Positions 1 through 10,536 are shown, numbered from the stretch's first letter. The stretch: DNA of 64,000 nucleotides from Meghimatium bilineatum (GCA_034231615.1 CM067312.1:6001747-6065746), one strand, 5' to 3'. Program-made: numbers and translations. The notes: generated by a model from the letters alone, not told the origin.

Positions 1-500
1 CGATTTTACAATTCGACAGAAATCCCCGAAGAAACTTATATTTAACGTAATCCAACAACACGGAAACTAACAAGCATCCGTAACATGTACCTGTCAATAG
101 AAGTGAGGAAAATAGCTCTTCAATGCTACATAACACCGATTCTAACATATGGATGCCAACTTGGACAATAAATAAATCAAGTATTGGAAATGAGTGGTAA
201 TAGAGAGGTAACAGCTAGAAAGATTATAGAAGAAGAGCTGAAAGCGTCAAATGCGAGGTTGAAGTTACTTAATAATATCAGAGAGAATCTTTACTTATCG
301 TAATATGATATGAGACAGTGCGGTCTGGAGAATATAGTTATAACGGGCAAGATAGAAAGTAAGAGAGATCGAGGATGACAGCGTGAGAAAATATTAGCGT
401 GTCTAACAACATGACATGGCAAAGAATCAACGCCGATCATGATAAAACAAACTAGAAATAAAGAGTTTTGGCGATACATGATCGACTCCGCCAGTCAGCA
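1..500 (+). pseudogene. LINE family D, RT C-terminal remnant, cut by window start
   Basis: Broken reading frames match the C-terminal end of an animal LINE reverse transcriptase. Around 70-165 a frame reads SIRNMYLSIEVRK and then ILTYGCQ, the position of the conserved LYGCE motif. Around 320-400 it reads LENIVITGKIE and RDRG, as in the basic region after the RT thumb. Stops and frameshifts occur throughout, so it is dead. The same C-terminal block recurs on the minus strand at 7540-7826 and on the plus strand at 27320-27585. The assignment is from motif memory, not an alignment. Confidence 0.6.
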
Positions 501-639
501 CGGGGGCCTTGAACACACCCAAACTCCCCAATGTACGGGATTTGATAGGACATGATGGAACATCAGGCAGTAGAAGTCCTGGATGATGGTAACAGGAGAA
601 AGGGCCAACCAAGACGTCGATGAACGTAATACTTTTCAA

Positions 640-885
640 AGTGTTTACATGTCCTTGGTGGCAGTCGATATTAAACTCTCCTAGAATGGTTAATTGTCCG
701 GAAAGTCTCATAGAATAGTTACTTGTCCGGAGAGTCTCCTAGAATAGTTACTTGTCCGGAGAGTCTCCTAGAATAGTTACTTGTCCGGAGAGGGTTTAAA
801 CATGTCCTTGACGGCAGCAGATATTGAATTCTCCTAGAATAGTTAATTGTCCGGAGAGTCTCCTAGTATAGTTAATTGTCCAGAA
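640..885. repeat. 29-bp minisatellite with a longer nested unit
   Basis: A 29-bp unit containing TAGAATAGTTACTTGTCCGG repeats about six times. A longer block beginning ACATGTCCTTG occurs at about 647 and 800, so a roughly 153-bp unit is itself duplicated. No coding role is visible. Confidence 0.85.
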
Positions 886-1265
886 CGTCTATAAACACGA
901 CTGTGTTCTGGAAAGAATTTGTCAACTGAATAATAGTCAAATCACCTGCAGCATAAAATATAACACATAATAACATTGCTTGGAAGTATCTATATTAAAT
1001 TATTCATTTACCCTTGTCATGTATAAAGCCATTTTGTTTATGTTTATGTGCTGTTTATGTTTACATGTAGGCTAATTGCTCTCTGTAGTACTGAGGTCTT
1101 CTGGCACGTGTTAATGTGATATGTTTGTGGTTCTCGAGGGATCTACATATCTGTGGAATGTATGTGTTGTTGTTGTCTGTGTGTCGATTTACCGGTCCAT
1201 ATTCATAGTAAATCAAGAATATATACGTCGAAATACTTGACAGAAATAGCATCTCTTTTTAAGGG
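886..1265. other. AT-rich interval, nothing recognised
   Basis: I see no ORF with family resemblance, no tRNA-like boxes and no tandem unit longer than a few bases. Confidence 0.5.
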
Positions 1266-1365
1266 ATGAGGTATGGCCGGATACCGAAAACGTGTTGATG
1301 CAGGTTCGAAGGCGAGTAGGTGTCATCTGAACGGACCTGTTTCACACCCCGCTTCCTGAATTATT
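1266..1365 (+). mobile_element. tRNA-like short repeat (SINE-like) copy
   Basis: The block has a TGGCCGGATACC stretch like a class II tRNA A box, then AAAACGTGTTGATGCAGG and TGAACGGACC. A diverged copy lies at 29048-29135 (+), and two better ones form an inverted pair at 42296-42845. The better copies carry GGTTCAATTCCC, a good B box. This suggests a tRNA-derived SINE head. The 3' body is not defined. Confidence 0.5.
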
Positions 1366-1457
1366 ATTGGCTCCATTAACACCTTGTAATTCAAAGAGGA
1401 TGTTCGTGTAACCAGCTTGGTGTATTTAGAATATAATAACCTGTACTATATTCACTC

Positions 1458-1737
1458 TTAGTGATACAAAGATTGTCAGACTCGATAAGATTCAAAATGA
1501 GGCAATGCGCATGGTCTTGGAAAGCACCAAGGATATACACTGTATGGCTATGAGATTACTCCTTGACTTTCTACGTGTAGCAACTAGAATCAAGACAAGG
1601 CCAGCTTGGGCATATCTTACAATCAGTGTTGATACACTTCCTTTATTACATCCAGATCTCAATAAGGCTCCAGGCTAGAAATGGGCAGATCGTGGTTGGG
1701 ACAGAAAGAGGATATCATCAGACAAGTATGTCACCCT
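1458..1737 (+). pseudogene. LINE family A, end of RT domain and linker
   Basis: The frame reads LDKIQNEAMRMVLESTKD, then MAMRLLLDF, the signature at the end of the RT domain in RNase H-bearing LINEs (consensus KLDRIQNQALRII...AM..L). It continues through IRQVCHPTCINPGQEW, part of the RT-RNase H linker, where it runs into the 38-bp array. The RNase H domain resumes after the array, so one LINE copy is split by an internal minisatellite. Stops are present. Confidence 0.75.
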
Positions 1738-2013
1738 ACTTGCATTAATCCTGGGCAGGAGTGGATACTCACTGCTCCTGCATTAATCCTGGGTAGGAGT
1801 GGATACTCACTGCCCCTGCATTAATCCTGGGTAGGAGTGGATACTCACTGCTCCTGCATTAGTCCTGGGTAGGAGTGGATACTCACTGCTCCTGCATTAA
1901 TCCTGGGTAGGAGTGAATACCCACTGCTCCTGCATTAATCCTGGGTAGGAGTGGATACCCACTGCTCCTGCATTAATCCTGGGTAGGAGTGAATACCCAC
2001 TGCTCCTTCATTA
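1738..2013. repeat. 38-bp minisatellite inside LINE A coding sequence
   Basis: About seven copies of a 38-bp unit containing CTGCATTAATCCTGGGTAGG (starts near 1741, 1779, 1817). The first unit reads CINPGQEWILTAP in the LINE A frame, so the array was amplified from that coding segment. The unit length is not divisible by three, so the frame rotates. Confidence 0.85.
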
Positions 2014-2019
2014 ATAGCA

Positions 2020-2670
2020 TCTTTTTTGTAGGCATCACACTTGACAGAGGTTGCAGGGGAAGAGACGAGTGGATGCAAACGTTAAGGCATTTATTAATCG
2101 ATAGCACAGCAAATAATGATGTAATAATCTACAATGATGGATCAGTAATTCGTCATTAACGATGTGTGTGTGGCCTTTTTCTACACGGTCCAGTGAGAAA
2201 ACTATTGTGAAAGAATCAAACAATGCCATCACCAAACCATTAATAGTCTTACGGTAGAGATAAAAGGTATGACGGGAACATTATTGACTGTCACATATCA
2301 TTTCTCGAGCATGGATAATTAGTGAATAAATTAACATTTTCCCACCAAAGATGAAATTGAACTCATTCACCGTTAGTATGTAGAGTTGTTGATGCAGTCT
2401 CGTAACAGAAAAATCACCTTTCGCTCCCGGACATGCGGGTGTTAAGGGCAATCAGGAGGACAATACACCGTCAGCATGGTCACCGTGTCAACAGCTACAT
2501 CAATGTATCGGCCTGCAATAATCAATGCACAGAGGTTACGTCGTACGCCCAGAAAGTTTTCAAAAGTGTGAATCATGGTCGCACTCAAGATTGCCAAAGA
2601 TTGGTATCAAGATTGGAACATCATGTAAAGAGAAACATAATAGATGTACCAAGAGGTGGATCATGAATCA
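2020..2670 (+). pseudogene. LINE family A, RNase H domain remnant
   Basis: NDVIIYNDGSV near 2120 matches the first RNase H motif (YTDGS), with the acidic residue kept in the DGS triplet. PGHAGVKGN near 2420 matches the C-terminal RNase H motif PGHxGVxGNExAD. Frameshifts separate them. RNase H in these LINEs degrades the RNA strand during target-primed reverse transcription. The piece belongs with 1458-1737 across the 38-bp array. No intact ORF remains. Confidence 0.75.
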
Positions 2671-2725
2671 ATAATGAATTGCAACTGTGAGTAGCACCAC
2701 TGGAGGAGTTATTGAGACGGAAAAC

Positions 2726-2828
2726 GGAGCACCAATGTACTTGTTGGAGCACCAATGTACTTGTTGGAGCACCAATGTACTTGTTGGAGCACCAATGTAC
2801 TTATTGGAGCACCAATGTACTTGTTGGG
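2726..2828. repeat. 20-bp minisatellite, five copies
   Basis: Five near-perfect copies of GGAGCACCAATGTACTTGTT. Short ORFs on both strands here are by-products of the repeat. Confidence 0.9.
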
Positions 2829-3064
2829 TGTGGTTGATCATAACCTGCACTCATGATTTATGTGTTGAACACGTGAAAAATTATTAGAACAGCGGTTTCA
2901 CAATTGTAACGCAGGGGTTAAAATCACGGTAGAAAATTGCTCATTTTTTCTTTTGAAAATAAAATTACAAATTTCATTCTGTACACGTCGTAGCGATTGC
3001 AGTGACAATACAAACTTTACAATCACAGCTAAACTCATCCATGCACTCTTTAACAAGAAAACGT

Positions 3065-3660
3065 TCAGTCTTATCTTGTCTTGTCTTGTCTTGCCATGTG
3101 TGTCGCTAGGCATCATTAGAAACCAAAGTCTTCTGTCTTGTGCTAACTGTGATGCTTCTGTCATAGTGAATCCTTGGTGTTCTAGTATTTCTCTGATGTC
3201 ATCTATCCATCTTCGTCTGGGTCTTCCATTATTTCTATTTTGAAATGATATTTTATTGAAGATTATCGATGAAATGCGATCTGATTAGGTGGCCGAACCA
3301 TTTGATCTTTTGTGTGTCTATGTATTCTTTCCACGATATTGTTTTCATCAGATTTCTTATTGTGTCATTGTTTATTCTTTCTCTTTTGGTTACGTCCAGT
3401 GCTGTTCTCGTGCATTTAATTTCGCATATAGCGAAGTTTTTGTTCTAGTTTCTCTATCAGGGTCCAGATCTGGCATTGGTAGCACAGTGTCGGCATAAAC
3501 ACTGTGTTTACTGACATTCTTTTGGAGATCATGTCAATGTTCTGATGTTTCACCAGTGGTGGTAACTGATATAAAACTGCGTTTACTTTCTGACATCTTG
3601 TCTCTATTTCTCTATCTAGTCTCTCATCTTCCGAGAACACGCTGCCTAGTTACTTAAATT
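3065..3660 (-). pseudogene. LINE family E, RT C-terminal part with (ACAAG)n tail
   Basis: On the minus strand, 3640 to 3416 is open and reads EDERLDREIETRCQKVNAVLYQLPPL, then FMPTLCYQCQIWTL. These are typical RT thumb motifs following the catalytic domain. Downstream a frame reads KWFGHLIR-like sequence and ends near 3073-3095 in TCTTG repeats, i.e. an (ACAAG)n 3' tail on the element strand. The 74-codon ORF is the longest open stretch. The remainder is broken. Confidence 0.75.
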
Positions 3661-4020
3661 CCTGTATTTAGTTGCGTTTCAACAGATATTCTTATATATA
3701 AATATCTATATAGTAATTCATTTGTTCCTTTGTTATGTATGAGATTACAACCGTTTTAAGCCGCTGCACCGCACTCTCAACCTTGCATCGAAGCCTCCCG
3801 TGTTGGCTTTTCTTTTCTAATTGTTACCTTATGATCTGGGATCAGTACCAATCATTTTTTGGCGTGCAAATAACGCGAAAATGGAGACACAATGCGATAG
3901 TTGCCGCTGTGGGAGTTTGTCTGGTACAGTATTTGCTATTCTATGGGTTCCATGTTGTCTAGAAGTGCTTTATCCTAAAAAGGGATAAAATAAAACCTTA
4001 AAATAACGCATGCAGCTGCG
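3661..4020. other. No recognised feature
   Basis: A 75-codon ORF (3735-3962, +) is open, but I recognise no family motif in it. I treat it as chance. Confidence 0.4.
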
Positions 4021-4023
4021 GAT

Positions 4024-4145
4024 ATGGGTCTCACCAACGCCACACTAGACAAACCAACCATGCAACAGAAAACCTTAATAGATGCGTTACATTGAGACTC
4101 TTATCCAAGCATTGTAGCATGTCATCTATACAATTGTAGACCCCT
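4024..4145 (+). repeat. Dispersed repeat H, copy 1
   Basis: Starts GGGTCTCACCAACG, includes CATGCAACAGAAAACCTTAA and ends ATGTCATCTATACAATTGTA. The same order of blocks occurs at 4683-4817 and 5364-5492 (+) and in reverse at 7293-7437. In the 4683 copy GATGACATGCC and GGCATGTCATC form a perfect 11-bp hairpin stem. Class unknown. Confidence 0.75.
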
Positions 4146-4515
4146 TTGAGTAGAAGGTTCCTTCAATAGACATTGCCATACGCCGAAAGCTGAAGTCTCC
4201 TGGGTATGAAAGAAAGCTCAGAAAAACCACCCCCACTGCAAACATGAAATAAGAGCTAATCGCTTGCAATTCCTTGGGTTCTCAAACGAACAAAGAAAAT
4301 CCTAAAAAAATGGACTGGCTAAAATCAAAATTGGTAATAGCATAGTAAACTGTTAGGTATGTATTGGATTAAAGCCTCTTGAAGCAGAGGCATGCCACTT
4401 TCAACCATTATGAGAGTCACTTGTGGTTATATTAGGGCGAATAGTAATTTGGCTCCACTTCAGGGAGCTACGAAGCACGTTTCGGACTGCCTAGGCACCA
4501 GGTTCATTTTCTGCC
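4146..4515. other. No recognised feature
   Basis: AT-rich unique-looking sequence with many stops in every frame. Confidence 0.4.
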
Positions 4516-4519
4516 GGAG

Positions 4520-4612
4520 ATAGTTGTGCATATGGAACGTTCAGTACGTAGATATTTCTTTGCGAGCGATACCGATGCACAACTATTCAGAAAGCAATGG
4601 CTACGTACTGAA
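4520..4612. other. Two interleaved perfect inverted repeats
   Basis: ATAGTTGTGCAT (4520-4531) pairs with ATGCACAACTAT (4575-4586). TTCAGTACGTAG (4540-4551) pairs with CTACGTACTGAA (4601-4612). The order A-B-A'-B' is that of an H-type pseudoknot if transcribed. Function unknown. Confidence 0.6.
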
Positions 4613-4682
4613 TATAAATATTACATACATAGTCGCTACAGCAAAAAACGATGATTTTACCTCTAGGCCCTTCTACGCATGT

Positions 4683-5300
4683 GGTTGCATCTGTGGGTCT
4701 CACCAATAGCCAGCTAGACATACCACCCATGCAACAGAAAACCTTAGTGGATGACATGCCGTTATATTGAGGTTATCTTCTTATAGATGCTTCATGGCAT
4801 GTCATCTATACAATTATGCTTTTATTTTGTTGTTTAAATGTGTTTCATGTTTACCTGAATATATATGTATGCACCCTCTGTGGTTGGGAGGGAGCCTGAG
4901 ACGTACAGTGCAGCACTGGGGAGGGGAAACTGACATCTCTGTTTTTCCTGTGGCTGAAGACCATCATAGAGGCAGAGTGACTCAGGACATGACAATCCTT
5001 TTGACTTGAACATTTGGTTGCATGCCTGGAGTAATAGAGAAGTTCGGTATAACCAGTAGTCAATTGATGGCGGGAAATGAGCACATTGAACCCTATCTTG
5101 GCTACAGTGGCTGGGAAGCTGTGCATGGGTTGAAACCTACCTTCCTGGATGTGTGATAGTTATTCTCTGGCTCTGTCCCGGGGTGGGCCGAAAACCCACA
5201 GATTTCCCAGCAATATAATGCCATTTAATGGCATTGGGTCAAAGGGCATGAGCCCATTTACTGCTGGATCAGCAACCAACCAACCAACCTCTAGGTCCTC
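4683..5300 (+). repeat. Roughly 650-bp direct duplication, copy 1
   Basis: Begins with repeat H (hairpin 4752-4762 with 4797-4807). It then has CACCCTCTGTGGTT, ACTCAGGACATGACAA, TTGACTTGAACATTTGGT and TATTCTCTGGCTCTG-like blocks in the same order as 5364-5960. The two copies are clearly diverged, so this is either an old tandem duplication or two adjacent insertions of one dispersed element. Short ORFs in either copy are not conserved between copies. Confidence 0.75.
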
Positions 5301-5363
5301 GGCGTGCATGATGTCTGTGAGTCTCTCCAATGGCCCACTAGACGAAACATCCATGAGCAATGT

Positions 5364-5960
5364 TTGTGGGTCTCACCAACGACCCACTAGACAAACCACA
5401 CATGCAATAGAAAACCTTAACAGATGATATGCCGTTATACTGAGAATTTCTTCCTACGGAAGCTCTGTAGAACGTCATCTATACAATTATGTGTTTCTTA
5501 CTTTGTGTGTGTGTGTTTTTGATCTCCGTTGTTTGTGTTTATGCATGCATCCTCTGTGGTTCGGAATAAGTGAGAAATGTACAGAACGGCACTGAGGAGG
5601 GAAGGCTTGCTACACTTTGGCTGAGACCCATCATAAAAACACAGTAACTCAGAACGTGGCAAGCCTTTCGTCTTGAACATTTGGTGACATATCTGGAGCC
5701 ATAGAAAAGTTCAGCATAACTAGTGGGTAATTGGTGGCGGGAATTTATCACAGTGAACCCTAACGTGGCTGCAATAGCTTAGTACAGTGAACCCTTCCTG
5801 GGCTGCAATAGCTTAGCACAGTGAACCCTATCTTGGCTGCAATAGCTTAGCACAGTGCATAGATATAAATCTACCTTCATGGGAGTGTTATAGTTATTTT
5901 CTGGCTCTGACCCGTGGGTGGGTAGAAAATCAACAAAATTTCCTTGACAATAATGTTGTT
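5364..5960 (+). repeat. Roughly 650-bp direct duplication, copy 2
   Basis: Parallel to 4683-5300, block by block: repeat H at 5364-5492, then CATCCTCTGTGGTT, TAACTCAGAACGTGGCAAG, TCTTGAACATTTGGTGACA and TTATTTTCTGGCTCTGACCC. It differs by an internal 36-bp array at 5754-5858. Confidence 0.75.
5754..5858. repeat. 36-bp minisatellite, three copies
   Basis: Three copies of a unit containing GGCTGCAATAGCTTAG and ACAGTGAACCC, present only in copy 2 of the duplication. Confidence 0.85.
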
Positions 5961-5969
5961 AAGAATTTT

Positions 5970-6127
5970 GCGTCCATAGATCGCTGAGTCCGCAACAACC
6001 AATCGACCATCTCAGAGTCAACAACAACCAATTAACCATCGCTGACTCAGCAACAACCAATCAATCATCCCAGAGTCATCACCAACCAATCAACCATCGC
6101 TGAGTCAGCAACAACCAATCAATCATC
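5970..6127. repeat. About 28-bp degenerate minisatellite
   Basis: About five imperfect units containing GAGTCAGCAACAACCAATCA and ACCATC. Confidence 0.8.
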
Positions 6128-6223
6128 TCTAAATCCTGAATAAGATATGCCACGAATGTATATCTCACATCAAACTAAACCAACTACTTCATAGAATTCT
6201 ATAACCAATAATTGACCTTAGAT

Positions 6224-6420
6224 CAGTGGTGGGCAAAATGCGACCCGTGGGGTAATTTCGTTCCATCAAGCTACTTTATCTGACACACCAGACTGATGTA
6301 AATGTAATATGTGCGCGTGCCCAGCTTTTCTAAAAAAAACCATTACTTTAAAGACATTAAAACAAATATTTGTCCCCATACCATGGTTGGCAAAAAGCTC
6401 ACACCGGCCTGTCGATCGAG
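6224..6420 (+). mobile_element. hAT-like terminus, half element
   Basis: CAGTGGTGGGCAAAATG at 6224-6240 closely matches the TIR of the complete hAT element at 57611 (CAGAGGTGGGCAAACT). GCGACCCGTGGGG follows, like the GC-rich subterminal block there. A clear opposite end is not seen, so this is probably a truncated non-autonomous copy. Confidence 0.45.
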
Positions 6421-6562
6421 AATGGACGTCCGGATCTAACTTAGAATCTGATAGCTAGCATATACAGTGATTTACAACATTATGTCTACAGGATAAACAT
6501 AATCTCAAATATCCACGTAAGTACCATTAGAAAAAAATATGGCAAACATACATTCATAATCT

Positions 6563-6692
6563 ATAAGAACAAATATTTACAGTTTATAAGAACAAATATT
6601 CACAATTTATAAAAACAAACGTTCACAATTTATACGAACAAATATTCATAATTTACAAGAACAAATATCCCCATTTTATAAGAAAAAATATT
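6563..6692. repeat. 24-bp minisatellite, about five copies
   Basis: Units of the form ACAAATATTCACAATTTATA with substitutions. Confidence 0.85.
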
Positions 6693-7022
6693 ACTCGTAC
6701 AGACACACCTAAAATGAATACATTAAAAAATATAACCCAAACAAAACATTAAATTAGAAACACATTTACCAAGACATCCGATACCCGCTAGCACGCAGAA
6801 AACATTAGTTAGCCTATGCCTCACAGCCTCGTTTCCCTTTCAGAATACACTCGATATGTGCCTACAGGAATGTAGCATCGTTTCATTTTAAAAATTTGCA
6901 ATTCAAATGCATTTCTGCAAATTTGTCTCCATAAAGCAAACCTCTGCAGGTATTTGCAAGTACACTTTTTTTTACAGTTATTTCCGTCAGGTAATAGCTG
7001 TGTCATTATGTCACTTCATCAT

Positions 7023-7220
7023 TTACATAAAACTGAAGTTCTTCTTGATTAGAAAACTGGCCTCACAGCACGTGGGGCATTCCCATAAGTGTTCCTCCCT
7101 CTGTTCCAGCAGCCATTCGATTCGATGGTGTATCGAGTCCAATGCCGCCGAAACAGACGTCGACATCAGGACACAACTCTGGTCCTTGCGACAGGTCTCT
7201 TCGTTGTTCCGCCCACCCAC
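7023..7220 (-). pseudogene. ORF with CxxC motif, possible LINE A-like C terminus
   Basis: A 65-codon minus-strand ORF contains EQREEHLWECPTC. The C terminus of LINE A copies at 12471-12757 and 35012-35293 has the similar pattern ERSEHLWTCPGC. The resemblance is short, so this is a suggestion only. There is no promoter or other gene context. Confidence 0.3.
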
Positions 7221-7292
7221 GCCGTGCCCGTAACTAGTTCAAGCACAACGTTGGCCTGTCGGAACAACATGGTAACTGTTATCGAAGGTAAC

Positions 7293-7437
7293 GACTACGG
7301 GATTGTATAGATGACGTGCCATGAAGCTTCTATAAGAAGATAACCTCAATATAAAGGTATGTAATCTACTAAAGTTTTCTGTTGCATGGTTGGTTTGTCT
7401 AGTGAACCATTGGTGAGACCCACAGACACAACCTCAT
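7293..7437 (-). repeat. Dispersed repeat H, copy 4 (inverted)
   Basis: Reverse complement of the blocks seen at 4024, 4683 and 5364, including TTTTCTGTTGCATGGTTGG and TGGTGAGACCCACAGA. Confidence 0.75.
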
Positions 7438-7448
7438 GCGCAATAAAA

Positions 7449-7548
7449 ACTAAAGTTGCCTGGTGGCTGTGCCGCCCCAATTTGTGTTATAGGTGGCGGT
7501 AAATTAAAGTTGCCTGGTGTCTGTGCCGCCCCAATTTGTGTTATCAAT
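7449..7548. repeat. 54-bp direct duplication
   Basis: AAAGTTGCCTGGTG...CTGTGCCGCCCCAATTTGTG occurs twice, starting near 7452 and 7506. Confidence 0.85.
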
Positions 7549-7826
7549 CAATCAATCAAGTGCCATGCCAAATGGAGTAATCGATCATGTTTCTCCGCGA
7601 CTCTCTGTCTCGTGTGTTGTCAATAAGCTCAGATGGTGAACATCTACCATTCGACAATACTAGTCCATCTAGCAACTTTTCTCTTTGTTGTCCCCTGTCT
7701 CTTCTCCCCGTGATCTTTCCAGTGGTTATTACGTGTTCAAGCTGTGTTCTTCTCAGCACATACCCTAGAAATCTTGACTGTCTGCCTCTAATGTTTAATA
7801 TGATGGATCTTTTTACCCTATCTATC
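7540..7826 (-). pseudogene. LINE family D, 3' end with (TGAT)n tail
   Basis: The minus-strand ORF at 7759-7556 reads HVITTGKITGRRDRGQQREKLLDGL and later DNTRDRESRRNMID, the C-terminal block shared with 1-500 and 27320-27585. On the plus strand the 3' end is ATCAATCAATCAATCAAG (7542-7559), i.e. a (TGAT)n tail. The 5' side abuts the tail of a LINE C fragment at about 7829. Confidence 0.75.
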
Positions 7827-8075
7827 TATACGCTGTGTCCCTTGTTTGCCTTGCGGCGTCAGGGAAAGGGGGGAAGAATTCTCTGGAGATGGCCTTCTTG
7901 TGTGCTGTTTGTAAGTTTGTTCATGTGGCTTCTTTGATTTCTGTGATCCATCTTTTTCATGGTCTGCCTTTGGGTTTATAACCGTTATATCTATGTGTCG
8001 TAGACATTTGAGGCATGCTGTCTGTCGGTAGTCTGGAAGCGCGTGAAAACCACTTGATCTGTTGTCTTTTAATGT
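7827..8075 (-). pseudogene. LINE family C, 3' end with (GATA)n tail
   Basis: Plus-strand TATCTATCTATACGCTGTG followed by CCTTGTTTGCCTTG is the reverse of the 3' end at 44612-44657. Moving upstream on the element strand, the sequence matches the RPWKRWI and IKRQQIKWF coding blocks of the 44185-44657 copy. It is broken and is followed by a minisatellite at 8077. Confidence 0.75.
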
Positions 8076-8076
8076 T

Positions 8077-8285
8077 CTCTAAAATCATGTCTTGTCAATT
8101 TCTTGTCTTGTTAATTTCTTGTATAAAATCATGCCTTGTCAATTTCTTGTCTTGTCAAGTTAATGTCTGGTCAATTTCTTGTATTGTAAATTTCTTGTCT
8201 AAAATCATGTCTTGTCAATTTCTTGTCCAAAATCATGTCCAGCCAATTTCGTGTCTAAAATCATGTCTTGTCTCTATTTCTTATT
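8077..8285. repeat. About 28-bp minisatellite beside LINE C
   Basis: Degenerate units of AAAATCATGTCTTGTCAATT and TCTTGT. It starts where the LINE C reading frame is at the KRQQIKW region, so it may derive from that coding sequence. This is less clear than for the arrays at 25290 or 34306. Confidence 0.75.
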
Positions 8286-8399
8286 TTCCTCTTGTGTAAA
8301 ATGGTGCTCATCATAGATGAGGAAGAGAAACAGGCCAGCAAACATTGCACCTTCTCCTTTAGTCTTCTATGATCCTGCTTTTTGAGACTCCTTGGTTGA

Positions 8400-8530
8400 T
8401 GTGTACGCTAGGTGTGACATCACAGCAGACGGGTCAACAGATCTGACAGAAGAATGATGAACTGGTTGGCCCAGACGTATAATCTGCGTTCTGGCAGAAT
8501 ACGATGAGCCTGGGATACTGCCGCTCTGGA
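8400..8530 (+). repeat. Unclassified dispersed repeat, copy 1
   Basis: GGTCAACAGATCTGACAG, GAATGATGAACT and GGCCCAGACGTATAA occur in the same order, reverse-complemented, at 42970-43125. Class unknown. Confidence 0.6.
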
Positions 8531-8744
8531 ATTAATGTCTCCCATGGGGGCTAAATATGCACCCACCCCCTCCCCTTCCTCCTCTTTTACATAACCATGC
8601 TTTAGTGACAGTAAACATTATGCGAGTTTGGGTGCCACCTTGGTTAACCAACTGAGGAGAAACTATAATTTGGTCAGAACAGCGATAGATTGTCACGAGC
8701 TTCCAGCTGACAGATAAAAGGAATTATATATCACGTGACATATT

Positions 8745-9020
8745 CTTTCCAGAATGTTGTCTTCGTTGTGGATACTCTGAACGCCGCTCTGTCCCGGACA
8801 AGCAGGCCTACATTGGCCAGAGACATGTGCATACATTCTTCGATGTCGCTGGTCCACGTCTTCTAGGTTTTCCTCTTCTTCTCTTCACTGATACTCTGCC
8901 CGGCACTCTGCCCTCTAGAATCAGCCTTTCGATGCCATCCTGTCGCTTTAAGTGTCCAAAATACTGTAGCTTCCTTCTTATGATGGTATTTAGAATCAAC
9001 CCTTCATTTAGTTTTAAAAT
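8745..9020 (-). pseudogene. LINE RT C-terminal fragment
   Basis: The minus-strand ORF at 8999-8808 reads NTIIRRKLQYFGHLKRQDGIERLILEG and then GRVPGR, the conserved RRLxFFGHxxR block that follows the RT thumb in many animal LINEs. Only this end is present. Confidence 0.7.
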
Positions 9021-9040
9021 TAATTAGTCATCATTAATCC

Positions 9041-9290
9041 ACATATCTATCCGCCCATCCATTAATCCATCCATACATTTATCATTCTACATATCTTTCC
9101 ACTCATCCATTAATCTATCCATACATCTATCATTCTGCACATCTATCTGTCAATATATCCATTGATCCATCTATACACCAACCATCTATCTATCCCACTA
9201 TATGTATATATATATCTATCTATTTAAATTTCGATCTATCCAACTATATGTATATATATATATATATATATATAAATATCTATCTATGTT
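9041..9290. repeat. ATCT/ATCC microsatellite with (TA)n
   Basis: Degenerate tetranucleotides (CATCTATC, CCATCCAT) followed by two TATA runs near 9203 and 9248. Confidence 0.85.
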
Positions 9291-9435
9291 ACATCAGCGA
9301 CAAATATGGTGCTGCATATGACAAAATCCCAGAGTTTTCAAATTGCAGCGCTGTGATGCTAGTGTGTGCAATTCTTGAAAAATGTGGGATAATTACAAAT
9401 GTTTTCATTGTCTCCACTTCAGATTTCTGTATAAG

Positions 9436-9700
9436 CTATGTCTGACTTTTTACACTTGGGACTTTAGCCCCATCGTGCCGTATGTCGTGGAGAACCATAC
9501 TCTCTGTGACGGTTGTTCTGCGAAGATTCTCTCTTGGTCTTCCTATTTTTCTTTTGCCATCTGATATCCATTTAAATGCTTGTAGTGGCCATCTGTTTTC
9601 ATTCATTCTAAGTAGATCTACGATATATTTCCACCGTTTTCTTTTTATTGTTATAACCACATATTACTGTTTGGTGTCTTCTCTTACTTGCTTGTTTCAT
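9436..9700 (-). pseudogene. LINE RT C-terminal fragment
   Basis: The minus-strand ORF at 9660-9436 reads IKRKRWKYIVDLLRMNENRWPLQAFKW and then GKRKIGRPRENLRRT, matching the KRRxWxxIGHxLRM...GKRKRGRPRxTWRR block of LINE RTs. Confidence 0.75.
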
Positions 9701-10348
9701 TTGAATTCTTCCTAACCAAGATTTAATAGATTTCTAAGATATTTATTTCTTAGTTAACTAAATTTCTTTTCCAGTTTTTTTTTTGTTAAAGCCCGTAGTT
9801 GGTGAGGGGGGTGTTGGGGAGGATCATACCCCAACAGCCCGCCCCCCCCCCGACCGTTAGCACATTAGAACATGATTTTTCGTACTAATGATCTTATAAT
9901 ATTGCCAAATGGGGAGTAAAACCCCTACCTCGAGAAATTACTTCGCAAAAGAGGTCATCACATTACATCCGAAACAAATCATCACAGGTCTTATAGAAAA
10001 AGGTCTTCATATGACATATCAAAGATAGTCATCACATTATTTCTCAAAACTAGGTCATTACTTTTCAAAAAAGGTCAAAACAATACTTCTCAAAAACTTA
10101 ATTGCAAAAACAATTATGTACGGTCGGCTGTTATTTTATTAGGTACCCCCCTCCCCCCCCCCCCACTCTCCCTTTTATTCTTCATACTGAAAACGTATCT
10201 AAAGCGCAATATCTGTTACTCTACGTTTGTTCTTTATCTCCTGGGTTCATAAACTGTTGTCCGCGTCCGTGGGAGCCAAATCAGTCCGTGAAGTCTTGAA
10301 GGAATGTTATTAAATGTATATAATAATAAGAACTATAACCCGTCAGGG

Positions 10349-10536
10349 GCGTAGGGGGGCCATACTAGAGACTTCAAGTGTGCCATACTAGAGACAACAG
10401 GGGTGCCCACTAGAGACATCAGGGGCGCCACACGAGACACCATAGGGGCCTCATTAGAGACATCAGGGGTGCCACACTAGAGACATCAGGGGTGCCACAC
10501 TAGAGACATCAGGGGTGCTACACTACAGACATCAGC
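10349..10536. repeat. 23-24-bp minisatellite, about seven copies
   Basis: Units of GACATCAGGGGTGCCACACT. The array starts next to CAGGGGCGTAGGGGGG (10334), which resembles a hAT terminus of the CAGTGGCGTA type seen at 49574. Confidence 0.85.
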
